This document shows positions 42,771-51,234 of a DNA stretch of 64,000 nucleotides, in pieces (positions within the stretch are counted from its first letter, which is position 1; every line of letters starts with the position of its first letter). Below the pieces are notes generated by a model. That model was not told where the DNA came from. It worked only from the letters and a program-made list of their open reading frames with translations, and did not search any database. Source of the DNA: Cellulomonas alba (GTDB lineage: Bacteria > Actinomycetota > Actinomycetes > Actinomycetales > Cellulomonadaceae); the NCBI RefSeq assembly GCF_030362835.1, contig NZ_JAUCGQ010000001.1:969451-1033450 (forward strand), given 5' to 3'. Both the position numbers and the translations under genes were made by a program.

Positions 42771-44012
42771 CTACCGGCCGCGGCGGTGGCGGGCCTGCCG
42801 CCAGATCGCCGCCGTGCCGATCAGCGCGACCGCGGCACCCGCGGCACCGAGCGCCGCCGCATCCCGCGCGCCGACCCGCCGGCCGGCGACCGCGAGCCGG
42901 CCCTGGACGCCCTCGAGCAGCACGTCGAGGCACTGCGCGCTGCTGTGCGCCGGCGCCCAGCCCGCCGCGATCAGCCCGTCGGACGCCACGGTCCACGGGT
43001 ACACGACGAACGCGAGCTCGCCCGACGCCGACGGCAGCACGCCCACCCGGTGCAGCCGCTCGGCGGTCCCGAACGCCGTGGCGGGCGCGAGCTCGATGCG
43101 CCGCATGCCCGACGCGGCCTCCACCTGCGTGGGCGTCAGCACGTCCGGCGCGCCGACGGTGAAGGTGCCGGCCATCCGCCGCTCGACGACGAGGCGGGCC
43201 GCGGCCGCGAGGTCGTCCACGTGGACGAACTGCCACTCGCGCACCGCACCCCGCACCGTCAGCAGCCGCGGAGCCTCGAAGTGCCGCGTGACGAACGTGT
43301 CGACGCCGCGTCCGACGACCGCGGCGGGGCGCAGCACCGTGAGCAGCGGGCTGCGCCGCCGGGCCGCGCGCGCGAGCACCGACTCGACCGCGAGCAGGTC
43401 GCCCACCAGGCCGTCGCGGGCGGCGTCGTCGAGGCGCTGCAGGGGCTCGTCGTCATGGATCAGCGGACGGTCGGGCCGCGCACCGTGCACGACCGCAGAC
43501 GTCACGGCCACGACGTGGCGCACCTTCGCGCTGCGCGCCGCCGCGAGGAGCCGCTGCGTGCGCGACACGAGGGCGGCCTGCCGCTCGTGCCAGCCGTGCC
43601 CGCGCACGGGCTCGCCGGGCAGCGCCACGAGGACGACGACATCAGCGCCCGCGAACGCGTCCTCGAGGGCGGTGGGTCGCACCGGGGTGGGCGCCGCGGG
43701 CACCGGATCGCCTCCTGCGGCGCGCGGCGCGGCGGCCGACCCGGCGGGGGTCGTCGACGGGACACCGGCAGCGGTCGTCGGCGCGACACCGGCGGCGCGT
43801 GCGCCGTGCGCGGTCGCGTCGGCGGCGGGCGCGTCGTCGAGCAGCGTCGAGCCGGGCCACGACCGCGCGACGGCAGCAGCGACGGGCCCGCGGCCGACGA
43901 CGACCACACGGTCGTCGTGCGTGCCGCCCGCTGCCGCCGCGCCGTTCGTCCCGGCCTCCGACGTCCGCGCTCGCGATCGCGCGCTGCGCCCTGAGCGAAC
44001 CGGCTCGTCCAC
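42771..44012 (-). CDS. SDR/NAD-dependent epimerase-like protein with C-terminal helix
   Basis: A 413-residue protein with a Rossmann start VVVVGRGPVAAAVARSW, but placed after about 34 residues of Arg/Ala-rich leader. A long Ala/Pro/Thr-rich insertion (about 55-110) follows, then the dehydrogenase core with VAVTSAVVHGARPD, LRPAAVVGRG and WQFVHVDDLAAAARLV, typical of extended SDRs. The YxxxK catalytic pair is not seen, so it may be non-catalytic or use another site. A hydrophobic helix near the C terminus (ALGAAGAAVALIGTAAI) may anchor it. GTG 44012. Neighbours are the same in other actinobacteria. Confidence 0.82.
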   Translation of the reverse strand: MDEPVRSGRSARSRARTSEAGTNGAAAAGGTHDDRVVVVGRGPVAAAVARSWPGSTLLDDAPAADATAHGARAAGVAPTTAAGVPSTTPAGSAAAPRAAGGDPVPAAPTPVRPTALEDAFAGADVVVLVALPGEPVRGHGWHERQAALVSRTQRLLAAARSAKVRHVVAVTSAVVHGARPDRPLIHDDEPLQRLDDAARDGLVGDLLAVESVLARAARRRSPLLTVLRPAAVVGRGVDTFVTRHFEAPRLLTVRGAVREWQFVHVDDLAAAARLVVERRMAGTFTVGAPDVLTPTQVEAASGMRRIELAPATAFGTAERLHRVGVLPSASGELAFVVYPWTVASDGLIAAGWAPAHSSAQCLDVLLEGVQGRLAVAGRRVGARDAAALGAAGAAVALIGTAAIWRQARHRRGR

Positions 44013-44146
44013 CCGTCCCCGCCCCTCGCCTGCCTGGTTACCGTGGTCCGACCAGCCTCGGCCGGTCGGCGCGCGCCGTGCGCCACCGCGCCGATCGTGA
44101 GCCCGTCGGCAGCCCGTCGTGGGCCCATCGTCGCAGGAGGTCCCGC

Positions 44147-45547
44147 GTGAGCCAGCACGACCCGACCGGTCCGTCCGACGTCCCCCCGTGGGAGCAGATG
44201 CTGCGCGCGATCCTCGGCGAGGAAGGTGCCGCCGACGCCGTGCGCGAGCTCCGCGCCCAGGGCTTCGACCCGGCGCAGCTCGCCGGCGCGAGCGAGCTGC
44301 CCACCGATCCTGCCACGGTCCGGGCGATGTTCGCGCAGGTCAACAGCATGATGGCGGCGGGTGGCGACGCCTCGGTGAACTGGCCGATGGCTCACGACCT
44401 CGCCCGGCAGGTCGCCGCGCAGGGCGGCGACCCGGCGCTGACGCCGGCCCAGTCGCGCGAGGTCACCGACGCGCTGGGCGTCGCCGAGCTCTGGCTCGAC
44501 GCCGCCACCGACCTGCCCCCGTCCGCCGGCACGCCCCGGGCCTGGAGCCGCGCGGAGTGGGTGGAGGCGACTCTCCCGACGTGGCGCACGCTCACCGAGC
44601 CCGTCGCCACGTCGCTCTCGGCCGCCCTGAGCGACGCGCTCGCCGGCGCGCTCCCCGAGGACCTCGGCGCGGACGTGTCGCTGCCGGGTGGGCTCGACCC
44701 GTCACAGCTGATGCGCCGCCTCGGCTCCGCGGTGTTCGGCATGCAGGTCGGCCAGGCGGCCGGCACGCTCGCGCGCGACGTCTTCGGCACCACGGACATC
44801 GGGCTCCCCCTGCTCGACCGGCCCGCACCCGCGCTCGTGGCGAGCAACGTCGCGGACTTCGCCGAGGACCTCGACGCTCCCGCCGAGGAGGTCCGCCTGT
44901 TCCTCGCGCTGCGCGAGGCCGCCGCGAGCCGCCTGTTCACGCACGTCCCGTGGCTCCGCGCACACCTGTTCGGCGCCGTGGCCGCGTACGCGCGCGGCAT
45001 CACGATCGACGCCGACCAGCTCGAGGAGGCCGTCCGCTCGATCGACCCGACGGATGCGTCCGCGCTCCAGCAGGCGCTCTCCGGCGGCGTGTTCGCGCCG
45101 CAGACGACTCCCGAGCAGGAGGCCGCGCTCGGCCGGCTCGAGACCGCGCTCGCGCTCGTCGAGGGCTGGGTCGACGAGGTGAGCACCAGCGCCGCGCTGC
45201 CCCACCTGCCCCACACCGTCGCGCTCCGCGAGATGATCCGCCGCCGCCGAGCCGCGGGCGGCCCCGCCGAGCAGACGTTCGCCAACCTCGTCGGCCTCGA
45301 GCTCCGGCCGCGCCGCCTGCGCGACGCCGCGACGTTGTGGGCGCAGATCGCGCGCGACGGTGGGCAGAGCGCACGCGACGCCGTGTGGGATCACCCCGAC
45401 CTGATGCCGACCGCCGAGGACCTCGACGACCCCGCGGGCTACACCGCGCGCCGCACGGCCGCCGCCGACGAGTCCGCGGCCGTCGACCGCGCGATCGCGG
45501 AGCTGCTGGGCGACGGGTCCGACGGGGGCGCCGCGTCGGGCGAGTGA
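44147..45547 (+). CDS. DUF2342/zinc-dependent-metalloprotease-family protein
   Basis: A 466-residue protein of the actinobacterial DUF2342 family (annotated in databases as zinc-dependent metalloprotease or F420-associated hydrolase). Segments such as VNWPMAHDLARQ, FGMQVGQAAGTLA and LFTHVPWLRAHLFGAVAAYARGI are family marks. No canonical HEXXH is visible, and the family-typical AAH near LFTHVPWL reads AAAS here, so catalysis is unproven. GTG 44147 follows AGGAGG. A unit on its own, divergent from the SDR, and part of the conserved core order. Confidence 0.88.
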   Translation: MSQHDPTGPSDVPPWEQMLRAILGEEGAADAVRELRAQGFDPAQLAGASELPTDPATVRAMFAQVNSMMAAGGDASVNWPMAHDLARQVAAQGGDPALTPAQSREVTDALGVAELWLDAATDLPPSAGTPRAWSRAEWVEATLPTWRTLTEPVATSLSAALSDALAGALPEDLGADVSLPGGLDPSQLMRRLGSAVFGMQVGQAAGTLARDVFGTTDIGLPLLDRPAPALVASNVADFAEDLDAPAEEVRLFLALREAAASRLFTHVPWLRAHLFGAVAAYARGITIDADQLEEAVRSIDPTDASALQQALSGGVFAPQTTPEQEAALGRLETALALVEGWVDEVSTSAALPHLPHTVALREMIRRRRAAGGPAEQTFANLVGLELRPRRLRDAATLWAQIARDGGQSARDAVWDHPDLMPTAEDLDDPAGYTARRTAAADESAAVDRAIAELLGDGSDGGAASGE

Positions 45548-45655
45548 CGCGAAGGTCGGCGTCGTGCCGCCGGTCATGCGCCGGCACGGCCGGTCCGCGC
45601 GGTGCCGGACGCCCGGCGCCATCTCCCCGTGGCCGAGCCGGGCGATCGCCGGCCG

Positions 45656-46297
45656 TCACACGCCGCGCGCCGCTCCCGTCTCGTCGTCGGCCTCGAGCGT
45701 GACGGGGTTGTCGCGCGGGTCGTCCTCGAGCACGTCGGCCTCCTCGTCCGCCTCCTCGGCCTCGTCGCCCGTCGGCTCACCCGCGCCGTCCGCGCGGTAC
45801 GAGTAGCCCTCGAGGAACCCGCGGGCCCGCTGCGTGCGTGGGTACGCGTCGAGCTCGGCCCAGAAGGCCGGTCCGTGGCCGTTGTGCAGCAGGTGCGCCA
45901 GCTCGTGCAGCAGCACGTAGTCGAGCACCCAGCGCGGCATGCCGCGCACGCGGTCGGAGATGCGGATGGTCCCGTCCGACGGCGTGCAGGAACCCCAGCG
46001 TCGCCCCTGGTTCGACGACCAGGCGACGCTCGTCGGCGTCGCACGACCGCCCAGGTACCGCGTCGACAGGTCGGCGGCACGCGCCGCGAGCTCGTCGTCC
46101 GACGGCCGGCGCCGGCGCTCCTGGGCGGCGAGCCGGGCCAGCATGCGCCGCACCCACTCGCGCTCCTGCGTGCGCGTGAACCGCGCGGGGATCGCCACGA
46201 TCGTCCGGTCGCCCTCGCGCCACGCCGAGACGGTCCGCACACGCTTGCGCGAGCGGCGGACCTCGACGTTCGCCAGGTCGGACGTGTGGTGCGTCAC
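45656..46297 (-). CDS. YgjP/SprT-like (M48-type) metallopeptidase
   Basis: A 213-residue cytosolic protein of the YgjP/DUF45 family. The zinc motif is HELAH within YVLLHELAHLLHNGHGPAFWAEL, where the later His is the third ligand. The family WGSC is present (WGSCTPSDGTIRIS). The acidic C-terminal tail (about 180-213) is unlike the family. The start at GTG 46297 is chosen because TAGCGT ends exactly 7 bases before it (leaderless); the longer frame upstream is antisense. Its 3' end converges on DUF2342. Confidence 0.9.
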   Translation of the reverse strand: MTHHTSDLANVEVRRSRKRVRTVSAWREGDRTIVAIPARFTRTQEREWVRRMLARLAAQERRRRPSDDELAARAADLSTRYLGGRATPTSVAWSSNQGRRWGSCTPSDGTIRISDRVRGMPRWVLDYVLLHELAHLLHNGHGPAFWAELDAYPRTQRARGFLEGYSYRADGAGEPTGDEAEEADEEADVLEDDPRDNPVTLEADDETGAARGV

Positions 46298-46304
46298 AGG
46301 GTGC

Positions 46305-46310
46305 ACGCTA
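46305..46310 (-). promoter_or_regulatory. Leaderless -10 box of the YgjP-like gene
   Basis: TAGCGT, then GCACCCT (7 bases), then GTG at 46297. It fixes the start of this gene. Confidence 0.7.
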
Positions 46311-46499
46311 GCGTGCCGCCCTCGACCGGAGCCCGCGCGGCCCACGGACGCCCGACACGCCGTGCGTCCTGCGCTGACCTGGGCCGACCCGGCGGTACCG
46401 CCCACTACTGTTGTCGTCGCTCGGTCGCTGGTGGAGACGCGGTCCGAGCCGCCGGCCGGCGACCCGGACCGGTGCCCCTGACACCGATGGAGGTCCCCC

Positions 46500-46658
46500 G
46501 TGGCCGAGACGTACGCAGGCGAGTTCTACTGCGTGAAGTGCAAGGAGAAGCGCGAGGCGGAGGGCGAGGTCGTCGTCTCCGAGTCGGGCCGCAAGATGGC
46601 CAAGGCCGTGTGCCCGGTCTGCGGCACCAAGCTGAACCGGATCCTCGGCAAGGCGTGA
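46500..46658 (+). CDS. DUF5679 small zinc-ribbon protein
   Basis: A 52-residue protein, too short for many gene finders: VAETYAGEFYCVKCKEKREAE at the start and CPVCGTKLNRILGKA at the end. The two CxxC pairs (CVKC, CPVC) form a zinc-ribbon-like site. DUF5679 proteins are conserved in actinobacteria and unknown in function. GTG 46500 has a GGAGG ribosome site 6 bases before it. A strong terminator follows 18 bases after the stop, so it is a single-gene unit. Confidence 0.92.
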   Translation: MAETYAGEFYCVKCKEKREAEGEVVVSESGRKMAKAVCPVCGTKLNRILGKA

Positions 46659-46675
46659 GCCACCGCTGAACCTCC

Positions 46676-46712
46676 GCGGAGGGGCGTCGTCCACGGGACG
46701 GCGCCCCTCCGC
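46676..46712 (+). terminator. Terminator after the DUF5679 gene
   Basis: A 17-bp stem (46676-46692 with 46696-46712, one G-U pair) with loop ACG. It lies 18 bases after the DUF5679 stop. Confidence 0.8.
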
Positions 46713-46805
46713 CGTTCTCCGGCCGGGGCGTCGGCTCCTGTGGACGGATCGCGACCGCCGTCCGCTGGGTCGTGCCACAGTGCGTGGCCGACGAGCGGAG
46801 GACGC

Positions 46806-47846
46806 GTGCGACTGCGCCCGGGGCTACGCGTTCTCCGTCGCGGACCGCACTCCGTGCAGATCGGTACCGACCCGCGCTGGGCCGTCCTGGTCGACGACCT
46901 GACCGCAGCCGAGGCGGACGCGCTCGCGACCCTCGGCGCGGGCGGCGACCTGACGGCCGTCGGGGCGCGCCAGGGCGTGGACGAGCGCCGCGCGGCGCGC
47001 ATCGTCGCCGACCTCGACCGCGCCGGGCTCGGCGGCGGAGCGCGCGACCGGCGGTCCGGCCAGCTGGGCGCCGAACCGCAGATCGCCGAGCTCGTGGGCC
47101 TCGGCGACGTCGTGTCCGCGCGCGCCGCCGGCTGCGTCGGCGTCATGGGCCTCGGGCCCGTGGGGCTCGCCATCGCCGCGACACTCGCGGCGGCCGGGGT
47201 CGGCACGCTGCTGCTCGACGACGCGCGCCCTGTGCGGTCGGGCGACATCGCCCCGGGCGGCTACGGCTGGGGCGACGTCGGTGCCCCGCGTGACGTCGTC
47301 GGCGCACGTCGGCTGCGCGACGTGGCGCCCGAGGTGGCACTGACCGGCGGGGCGCCCGACGTCCTCGTCGTCGTCGACACGGACGTGGCCGATCCCGAGC
47401 AGGGGCCGCGGCTGGTCGCGGCGGGAGTGGTGCACCTGTCGGTCGTCGAGCGAGAGGGCGACGTGCTGGTGGGGCCGCTCGTCGTGCCCGGCGACGGCGC
47501 CTGCCTGCGGTGCCTCGACCTGCACCGCGCCGACGCGGACCCTCAGTGGTCCGACGTCGCTCCCCAGCTGGGCACCCAGGTGGGCGCGGCCGCCGGCGTC
47601 GCGCCCCCGACCGGGTTCGCCGCCGGAAGCGTGCTCGCGGTCGCCGCGGTGAGCGCGGGGCTCGCCGCAGCGGCGGTGCTCGCGCACCTCGACGGTGGTC
47701 GCTCCCCCCTGCGGGGCGTCACCTACGAGGTCGTCGCGCCGTACGCGCTGCCGCTGCGGCGGGAGTGGGCGGCGCACCCGTCGTGGGGGTGCGCCGCGCC
47801 GCCCACGTGGTCCGGCGTGCCGGTGGCCGAGGCACCGACGGTCTGA
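46806..47846 (+). CDS. ThiF/E1-like protein of the TOMM-precursor-binding type
   Basis: A 346-residue protein. The N-terminal 80 residues resemble the leader-peptide-binding domain of TOMM cyclodehydratase partners; a Rossmann-like E1 domain follows, with GLGPVGLAIAATLAAAGVGTLLLDD. The usual E1 Asp/Asn/Arg site (SNLxRQ) is replaced by RPVRSGDIAPGG and only one CxxC (CLRC) is seen, so it probably does not adenylate. No peptide precursor or other TOMM enzyme is nearby. GTG 46806 with a GGAGG ribosome site. The gene is in the same place beside WhiB7 in other actinobacteria; role unknown. Confidence 0.8.
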   Translation: MRLRPGLRVLRRGPHSVQIGTDPRWAVLVDDLTAAEADALATLGAGGDLTAVGARQGVDERRAARIVADLDRAGLGGGARDRRSGQLGAEPQIAELVGLGDVVSARAAGCVGVMGLGPVGLAIAATLAAAGVGTLLLDDARPVRSGDIAPGGYGWGDVGAPRDVVGARRLRDVAPEVALTGGAPDVLVVVDTDVADPEQGPRLVAAGVVHLSVVEREGDVLVGPLVVPGDGACLRCLDLHRADADPQWSDVAPQLGTQVGAAAGVAPPTGFAAGSVLAVAAVSAGLAAAAVLAHLDGGRSPLRGVTYEVVAPYALPLRREWAAHPSWGCAAPPTWSGVPVAEAPTV

Positions 47847-47927
47847 CGTCCCGGGACCGGGCCGGCGCCGGCCCCGGGCGCCGCCGGACCGGCGCACTCG
47901 TGCAGCCGGTCCGGCGGTGAGCCGCCG

Positions 47928-48272
47928 TCAGGCGGCCGGGTTCTTGCGCGGCCGACCACGGCCGCGCTTCATCGGGACGACGACCCCGCCGATGAAGACC
48001 TCTCCGCCCCAGACGCCCCAGGGCTCGGCGCGTTCGATGGCGCCGGCCAGGCAGCCGTCGCGAAGCGGGCAGTCGCGGCAGAGAGCCTTGGCCAGCTCCA
48101 CCTCGGCGGTTCGCTCGGCGAACCACAGCTCCGGGTCGTGGGAACGGCACGGGACGAGGGTCTGGACCAGGTCGTCGAAGACCGTGGCGTCGTCGGTGGT
48201 CTCGGGGCTGCCGGCCGGCCAGGGACCCGATCCACCCTGGTTGATGGTGTCGAGCAGCGTCGTGAGCCGCAC
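47928..48272 (-). CDS. whiB7: WhiB7-type regulator with AT-hook
   Basis: A 114-residue Fe-S regulator that binds RNA polymerase sigma factor and activates intrinsic-resistance genes. Four cysteines (C42 in LVPCRSH; CRDCPLRDGC) bind the cluster, the GVWGG turn is present, and the C terminus has an AT-hook RGRGRPRK, which sets the WhiB7 subclass. GTG 48272 is preceded by an AGGAGG ribosome site 7 bases away. A 390-base leader with uORF and hairpin lies upstream, followed by the promoter with an AT-rich element for autoactivation. Neighbour uvrD2 has the same orientation. Confidence 0.95.
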   Translation of the reverse strand: MRLTTLLDTINQGGSGPWPAGSPETTDDATVFDDLVQTLVPCRSHDPELWFAERTAEVELAKALCRDCPLRDGCLAGAIERAEPWGVWGGEVFIGGVVVPMKRGRGRPRKNPAA

Positions 48273-48338
48273 GATGTCCTCCTGCTTCTTGCTGGTGAGC
48301 GTCTTGCGTCGGGTGCCGGATCGGCGACCGCTGGCTCA

Positions 48339-48352
48339 CCCGCCCGAGCGGG
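48339..48352 (-). other. Small hairpin in the whiB7 leader
   Basis: CCCGC-CCGA-GCGGG, plus GGTGAGC (48294-48300) complementary to GCTCACC (48334-48340), gives alternative stems close to the whiB7 ribosome site. Confidence 0.45.
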
Positions 48353-48359
48353 AAAGACG

Positions 48360-48394
48360 AAGGCCGCGGATCCGAGAACGGACTCCGCGGCCTT
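48360..48394 (-). terminator. Attenuator hairpin in the whiB7 leader
   Basis: A perfect 11-bp stem (AAGGCCGCGGA at 48360-48370, pairing with 48384-48394) with a 13-base loop lies 20 bases after the uORF stop and ahead of whiB7, followed on the minus strand by CGTCTTTCC. It fits an attenuator that ends transcription unless translation of the uORF stalls. Confidence 0.75.
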
Positions 48395-48413
48395 GATGAC
48401 CTGTCGGCCTGGT

Positions 48414-48596
48414 TCAGGCCGGTGGAGTCCCGAGTCGGAGTCGGGGGTCGGACGTGCGCTTGCTCGCGTTCACGACTGCTGCCGTGTCGACGGCCCCAAA
48501 GCGCGAGACGTGCTCGGACGCGGGCATACGCCACCCCTGGAGAAGGGCAGCGCACGGAGCCGCGTTGCGATACGTCGCGGTGATCTGAATGTCCAT
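48414..48596 (-). CDS. Leader peptide (uORF) of whiB7
   Basis: A 60-codon open frame starting MDIQITATYRNAAPC, with a perfect AAGGAGGTG ribosome site about 10 bases before ATG 48596. It lies between the whiB7 promoter (48669-48698) and the attenuator (48360-48394). It shows no similarity to known proteins and is probably a regulatory peptide whose translation measures ribosome stress by antibiotics. An in-frame start 14 codons upstream (48638) lacks a ribosome site and was not chosen. The length is greater than the uORFs known in mycobacteria. Confidence 0.65.
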   Translation of the reverse strand: MDIQITATYRNAAPCAALLQGWRMPASEHVSRFGAVDTAAVVNASKRTSDPRLRLGTPPA

Positions 48597-48668
48597 CTCG
48601 GCTGCCACCTCCTTCTGGGGATCGTTCCTGGCCGTCACTGGCCGGAGCTCACGTTGGGGACGTGTGCC

Positions 48669-48706
48669 ACCCTAGGCCCGGTCGATCGACCCGGACAACC
48701 GATTAA
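48669..48706 (-). promoter_or_regulatory. whiB7 promoter with AT-rich element
   Basis: On the minus strand TTGTCC (48698-48693), an 18-base spacer and TAGGGT (48674-48669). TTAAT at 48706-48702 lies just upstream of the -35, the position of the AT-rich element bound by the AT-hook of WhiB7, so positive autoregulation is expected. Confidence 0.7.
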
Positions 48707-48795
48707 CCACGAATTCTTGAAAGAACCGGGAAGTCGGTTTCACCTGGCCCTTCGGCCGCCTCGGCGGCGCCCCTCGGGGCCCGGTGCGGGCGACC

Positions 48796-50796
48796 TCAGC
48801 GCCGCCGCGCCTCGCCGCCGGCGACCGCCGCGAGCACACCGTCGCCGATGACGCGCAGCTTCTGCTGGCCGATGCCGCGCACCGTGGCGAGCTCCTGCAG
48901 CGTCCGTGGCCGCAGCCGTGCGACCTCGTCGATCTGCGCGCTCGTGAGCAACGACCGAGCCGGCACCCCGTCGGCGTGGGCCCGCTCGGCGCACCAGGCG
49001 GTGAGCCGCTCGACGACCCGCGCGTCCGTGGCCACGGACTCGGGGCGGGTCGCGGCATCACTCGCGGGGCCGCCCTGCGGCCAGACGTCGCGCAGGAACC
49101 GCGTCGCCGAGCGCGACGCCCGGCCACCGGGCCGACCGGCGCGGGCGAACGACACCTGCAGGTGCTCGCGTGCGCGCGTGACGCCGACGTAGAGCAGGCG
49201 GCGTTCCTCGGCGACGGCCGCCGGTGTCTCCGCCTGCAGCGTGGGGATCAGCCCCTCGCGCGCGCCGACCAGGAACACCGCGTCCCACTCGAGCCCCTTG
49301 GCGGCGTGGAGCGACGCGAGCGTGACGCCGTCGATCGTGGGCGCGTGCTGTGCCGACGAACGCTCGTCGAGCTCCGCGACGAGGTCCGCGACCGTGGCGC
49401 GCTCCCGGCCCTCGGGCGGCGCGGCCGCGAGCGCGTCGGCGAGGCCGACGAGTGCCTGCATCGCGTCCCACCGCTCGCGCACCGCGCCCCGCGCCGGCGG
49501 CGGCTCCTCGGCCCAGCCGACGTTGCGCAGGATGTCGCGCACCGCCTCGGGCATCGGGACGTCCGGATCGGCGGCGCGTGCGCCACCGCGGAGCAGCACC
49601 AGCGCGTCGCGGACGTCACGACGCGCGAAGAACCGCTCGTTGCCGCGCACCTGGTAGCCGACCCCGGCCTCGGCGAGCGCCGCCTCGAACGCCTCGGATT
49701 GCGCGTTCGTGCGGTAGAGGATCGCGATCTGCGCGGCGGGCACCCCGCTCGCGACGAGCCGCGCCGCGGCCCGCGCGACACCGGCTGCCTCGGCCTCGTC
49801 GTCCGGGTAGGCGACGTAGCCGACCTCGGGGCCGTCGGGTCGCTGCGCGCGCAGCTCGAGCGGGCGCGGCCCGCCCGCGCGCAGCGTCTGCGCGATCACG
49901 CGGTTCGCCAGTGCGACGACCTGCGGGGTGGACCTGTAGTCGCGCACGAGCTCGACCGTCGTCGCGCGCGGGTAGCGCTGGGTGAACGAGAGCAGGTGGT
50001 GCGGCGTGGCGCCGGCGAACGAGTAGATCGTCTGGCTCGGGTCGCCGACGACGCACAGCTCGTTGCGGCCGCCGAGCCACTGCTCGAGCAGGTGCTGCTG
50101 CAGGGGGCTGACGTCCTGGTATTCGTCGACCACGAAGTGCGTGTACTGCTCGCGCACGGTCTCCGCGACGTCGCGGCGCTCGGCGAGCATCGCGGCGAGC
50201 AGCAGCAGGACGTCCTCGAAGTCGATGACGGCCCGCTCGTCCTTGACCTGCTCGTACGCCGCCATCAGCCGCGCGACTGCCTGCGCGTCCGCGCCAGCGG
50301 GGGCCGGGCGACCCGTCGCGGCGAGCGCCTTCTCGTAGTCGTCCGGGACGACGAGGCCGACCTTGGCCCACTCGATCTCCGAGGCGAGGTCGCGCACGCT
50401 CTCGCGGTCGACGGACAGCCCCACGCGGCGCGCGGCCTCGGCGACGAGCTGCGCCTTGGCCTCGACCAGGCGCGGCGGCGCACCGCCCACCACCTTCGGC
50501 CAGAAGAACCCGAGCTGGCGCAGGGCCGCGGAGTGGAAGGTGCGCGCCTGGACACCCGGCGCGCCGAGCTCGCGGAGCCGCGTGCGCATCTCGCCCGCGG
50601 CGCGCGCCGTGAACGTCACCGCCAGCACGTTGGCCGGGCGGTAGACCCCCGTGCGGATGCCGTACGCGATGCGGTGCGTGATCGCGCGCGTCTTGCCGGT
50701 GCCCGCGCCGGCGAGCACCCGCACCGGACCGCGGAGCGCGAGCGCGACGGCGCGCTGCTCGGGGTCGAGCGCGTCGAGGAGGGCGTCGGCGGACAT
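48796..50796 (-). CDS. uvrD2: UvrD2-like ATP-dependent DNA helicase with HRDC domain
   Basis: A 666-residue SF1A helicase. Walker A VLAGAGTGKTR near residue 27, Walker B FVVDEYQDVSPLQ near 220, motif III GDPSQTIYSFAGA, motif V GLEWDAVFLVG and motif VI YVGVTRARE are all intact. The C terminus has an HRDC domain (SAQIDEVARLRPRTLQEL...GIGQQKL) typical of actinobacterial UvrD2. ATG 50796 is preferred to the GTG at 50820, because a GACACT box ends 7 bases before it. DNA unwinding and repair is the family role. It lies upstream of the whiB7 promoter region and diverges from the mycoredoxin gene. Confidence 0.93.
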   Translation of the reverse strand: MSADALLDALDPEQRAVALALRGPVRVLAGAGTGKTRAITHRIAYGIRTGVYRPANVLAVTFTARAAGEMRTRLRELGAPGVQARTFHSAALRQLGFFWPKVVGGAPPRLVEAKAQLVAEAARRVGLSVDRESVRDLASEIEWAKVGLVVPDDYEKALAATGRPAPAGADAQAVARLMAAYEQVKDERAVIDFEDVLLLLAAMLAERRDVAETVREQYTHFVVDEYQDVSPLQQHLLEQWLGGRNELCVVGDPSQTIYSFAGATPHHLLSFTQRYPRATTVELVRDYRSTPQVVALANRVIAQTLRAGGPRPLELRAQRPDGPEVGYVAYPDDEAEAAGVARAAARLVASGVPAAQIAILYRTNAQSEAFEAALAEAGVGYQVRGNERFFARRDVRDALVLLRGGARAADPDVPMPEAVRDILRNVGWAEEPPPARGAVRERWDAMQALVGLADALAAAPPEGRERATVADLVAELDERSSAQHAPTIDGVTLASLHAAKGLEWDAVFLVGAREGLIPTLQAETPAAVAEERRLLYVGVTRAREHLQVSFARAGRPGGRASRSATRFLRDVWPQGGPASDAATRPESVATDARVVERLTAWCAERAHADGVPARSLLTSAQIDEVARLRPRTLQELATVRGIGQQKLRVIGDGVLAAVAGGEARRR

Positions 50797-50959
50797 CGCG
50801 CACAGTGTCTCAGCCCGCACCGACAGCGCCGGCCCCCTCGGGCCGCCCCCTGTGGACGCGACGCCGACCGGGAATCGACCGGCGGGTCGGGACGTTGCGC
50901 GGTGCGCAGGCGCGAGACACGCGCGCCCGACCTATCGAACCGACGTCGCGAGGAACCCG

Positions 50960-51217
50960 ATGACGACCACGCTGCCCGAGCCCGGCACGATCACGATGTA
51001 CACGACCACGTGGTGCGGGTACTGCCGACGGCTCAAGACGCAGCTCGCCTCGGCCGGCATCGGCTACACCGAGATCGACGTCGAGGACCACGAGGACGCG
51101 GCGTCGCTCGTCGAGTCCATCAACGGCGGCAACCGCACGGTGCCGACCGTCGTCTTCCCGGACGGGTCGGCGGCCACGAACCCGTCGCTGGCCGAGGTCC
51201 AGGCCCGACTGAGCTGA
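50960..51217 (+). CDS. mrx1: Mycoredoxin 1-like glutaredoxin
   Basis: An 85-residue thioredoxin-fold protein with the active site TTWCGYC near residues 17-23 and the cis-Pro TVPTVVFPDG, as in mycoredoxin-1. It reduces mycothiol mixed disulfides in actinobacteria. ATG 50960 with a GAGGAA ribosome site. Located between divergent uvrD2 and convergent nudC, its neighbours in M. tuberculosis too. The gene is short and lies within a longer open frame whose upstream part is not coding. Confidence 0.95.
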   Translation: MTTTLPEPGTITMYTTTWCGYCRRLKTQLASAGIGYTEIDVEDHEDAASLVESINGGNRTVPTVVFPDGSAATNPSLAEVQARLS

Positions 51218-51234
51218 CGTCGGACGCGCCGCCG

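Noticed and set aside
48597..48638. Longer start of the whiB7 uORF at 48638
   Set aside because: No ribosome site there, while ATG 48596 has a perfect AAGGAGGTG about 10 bases upstream.
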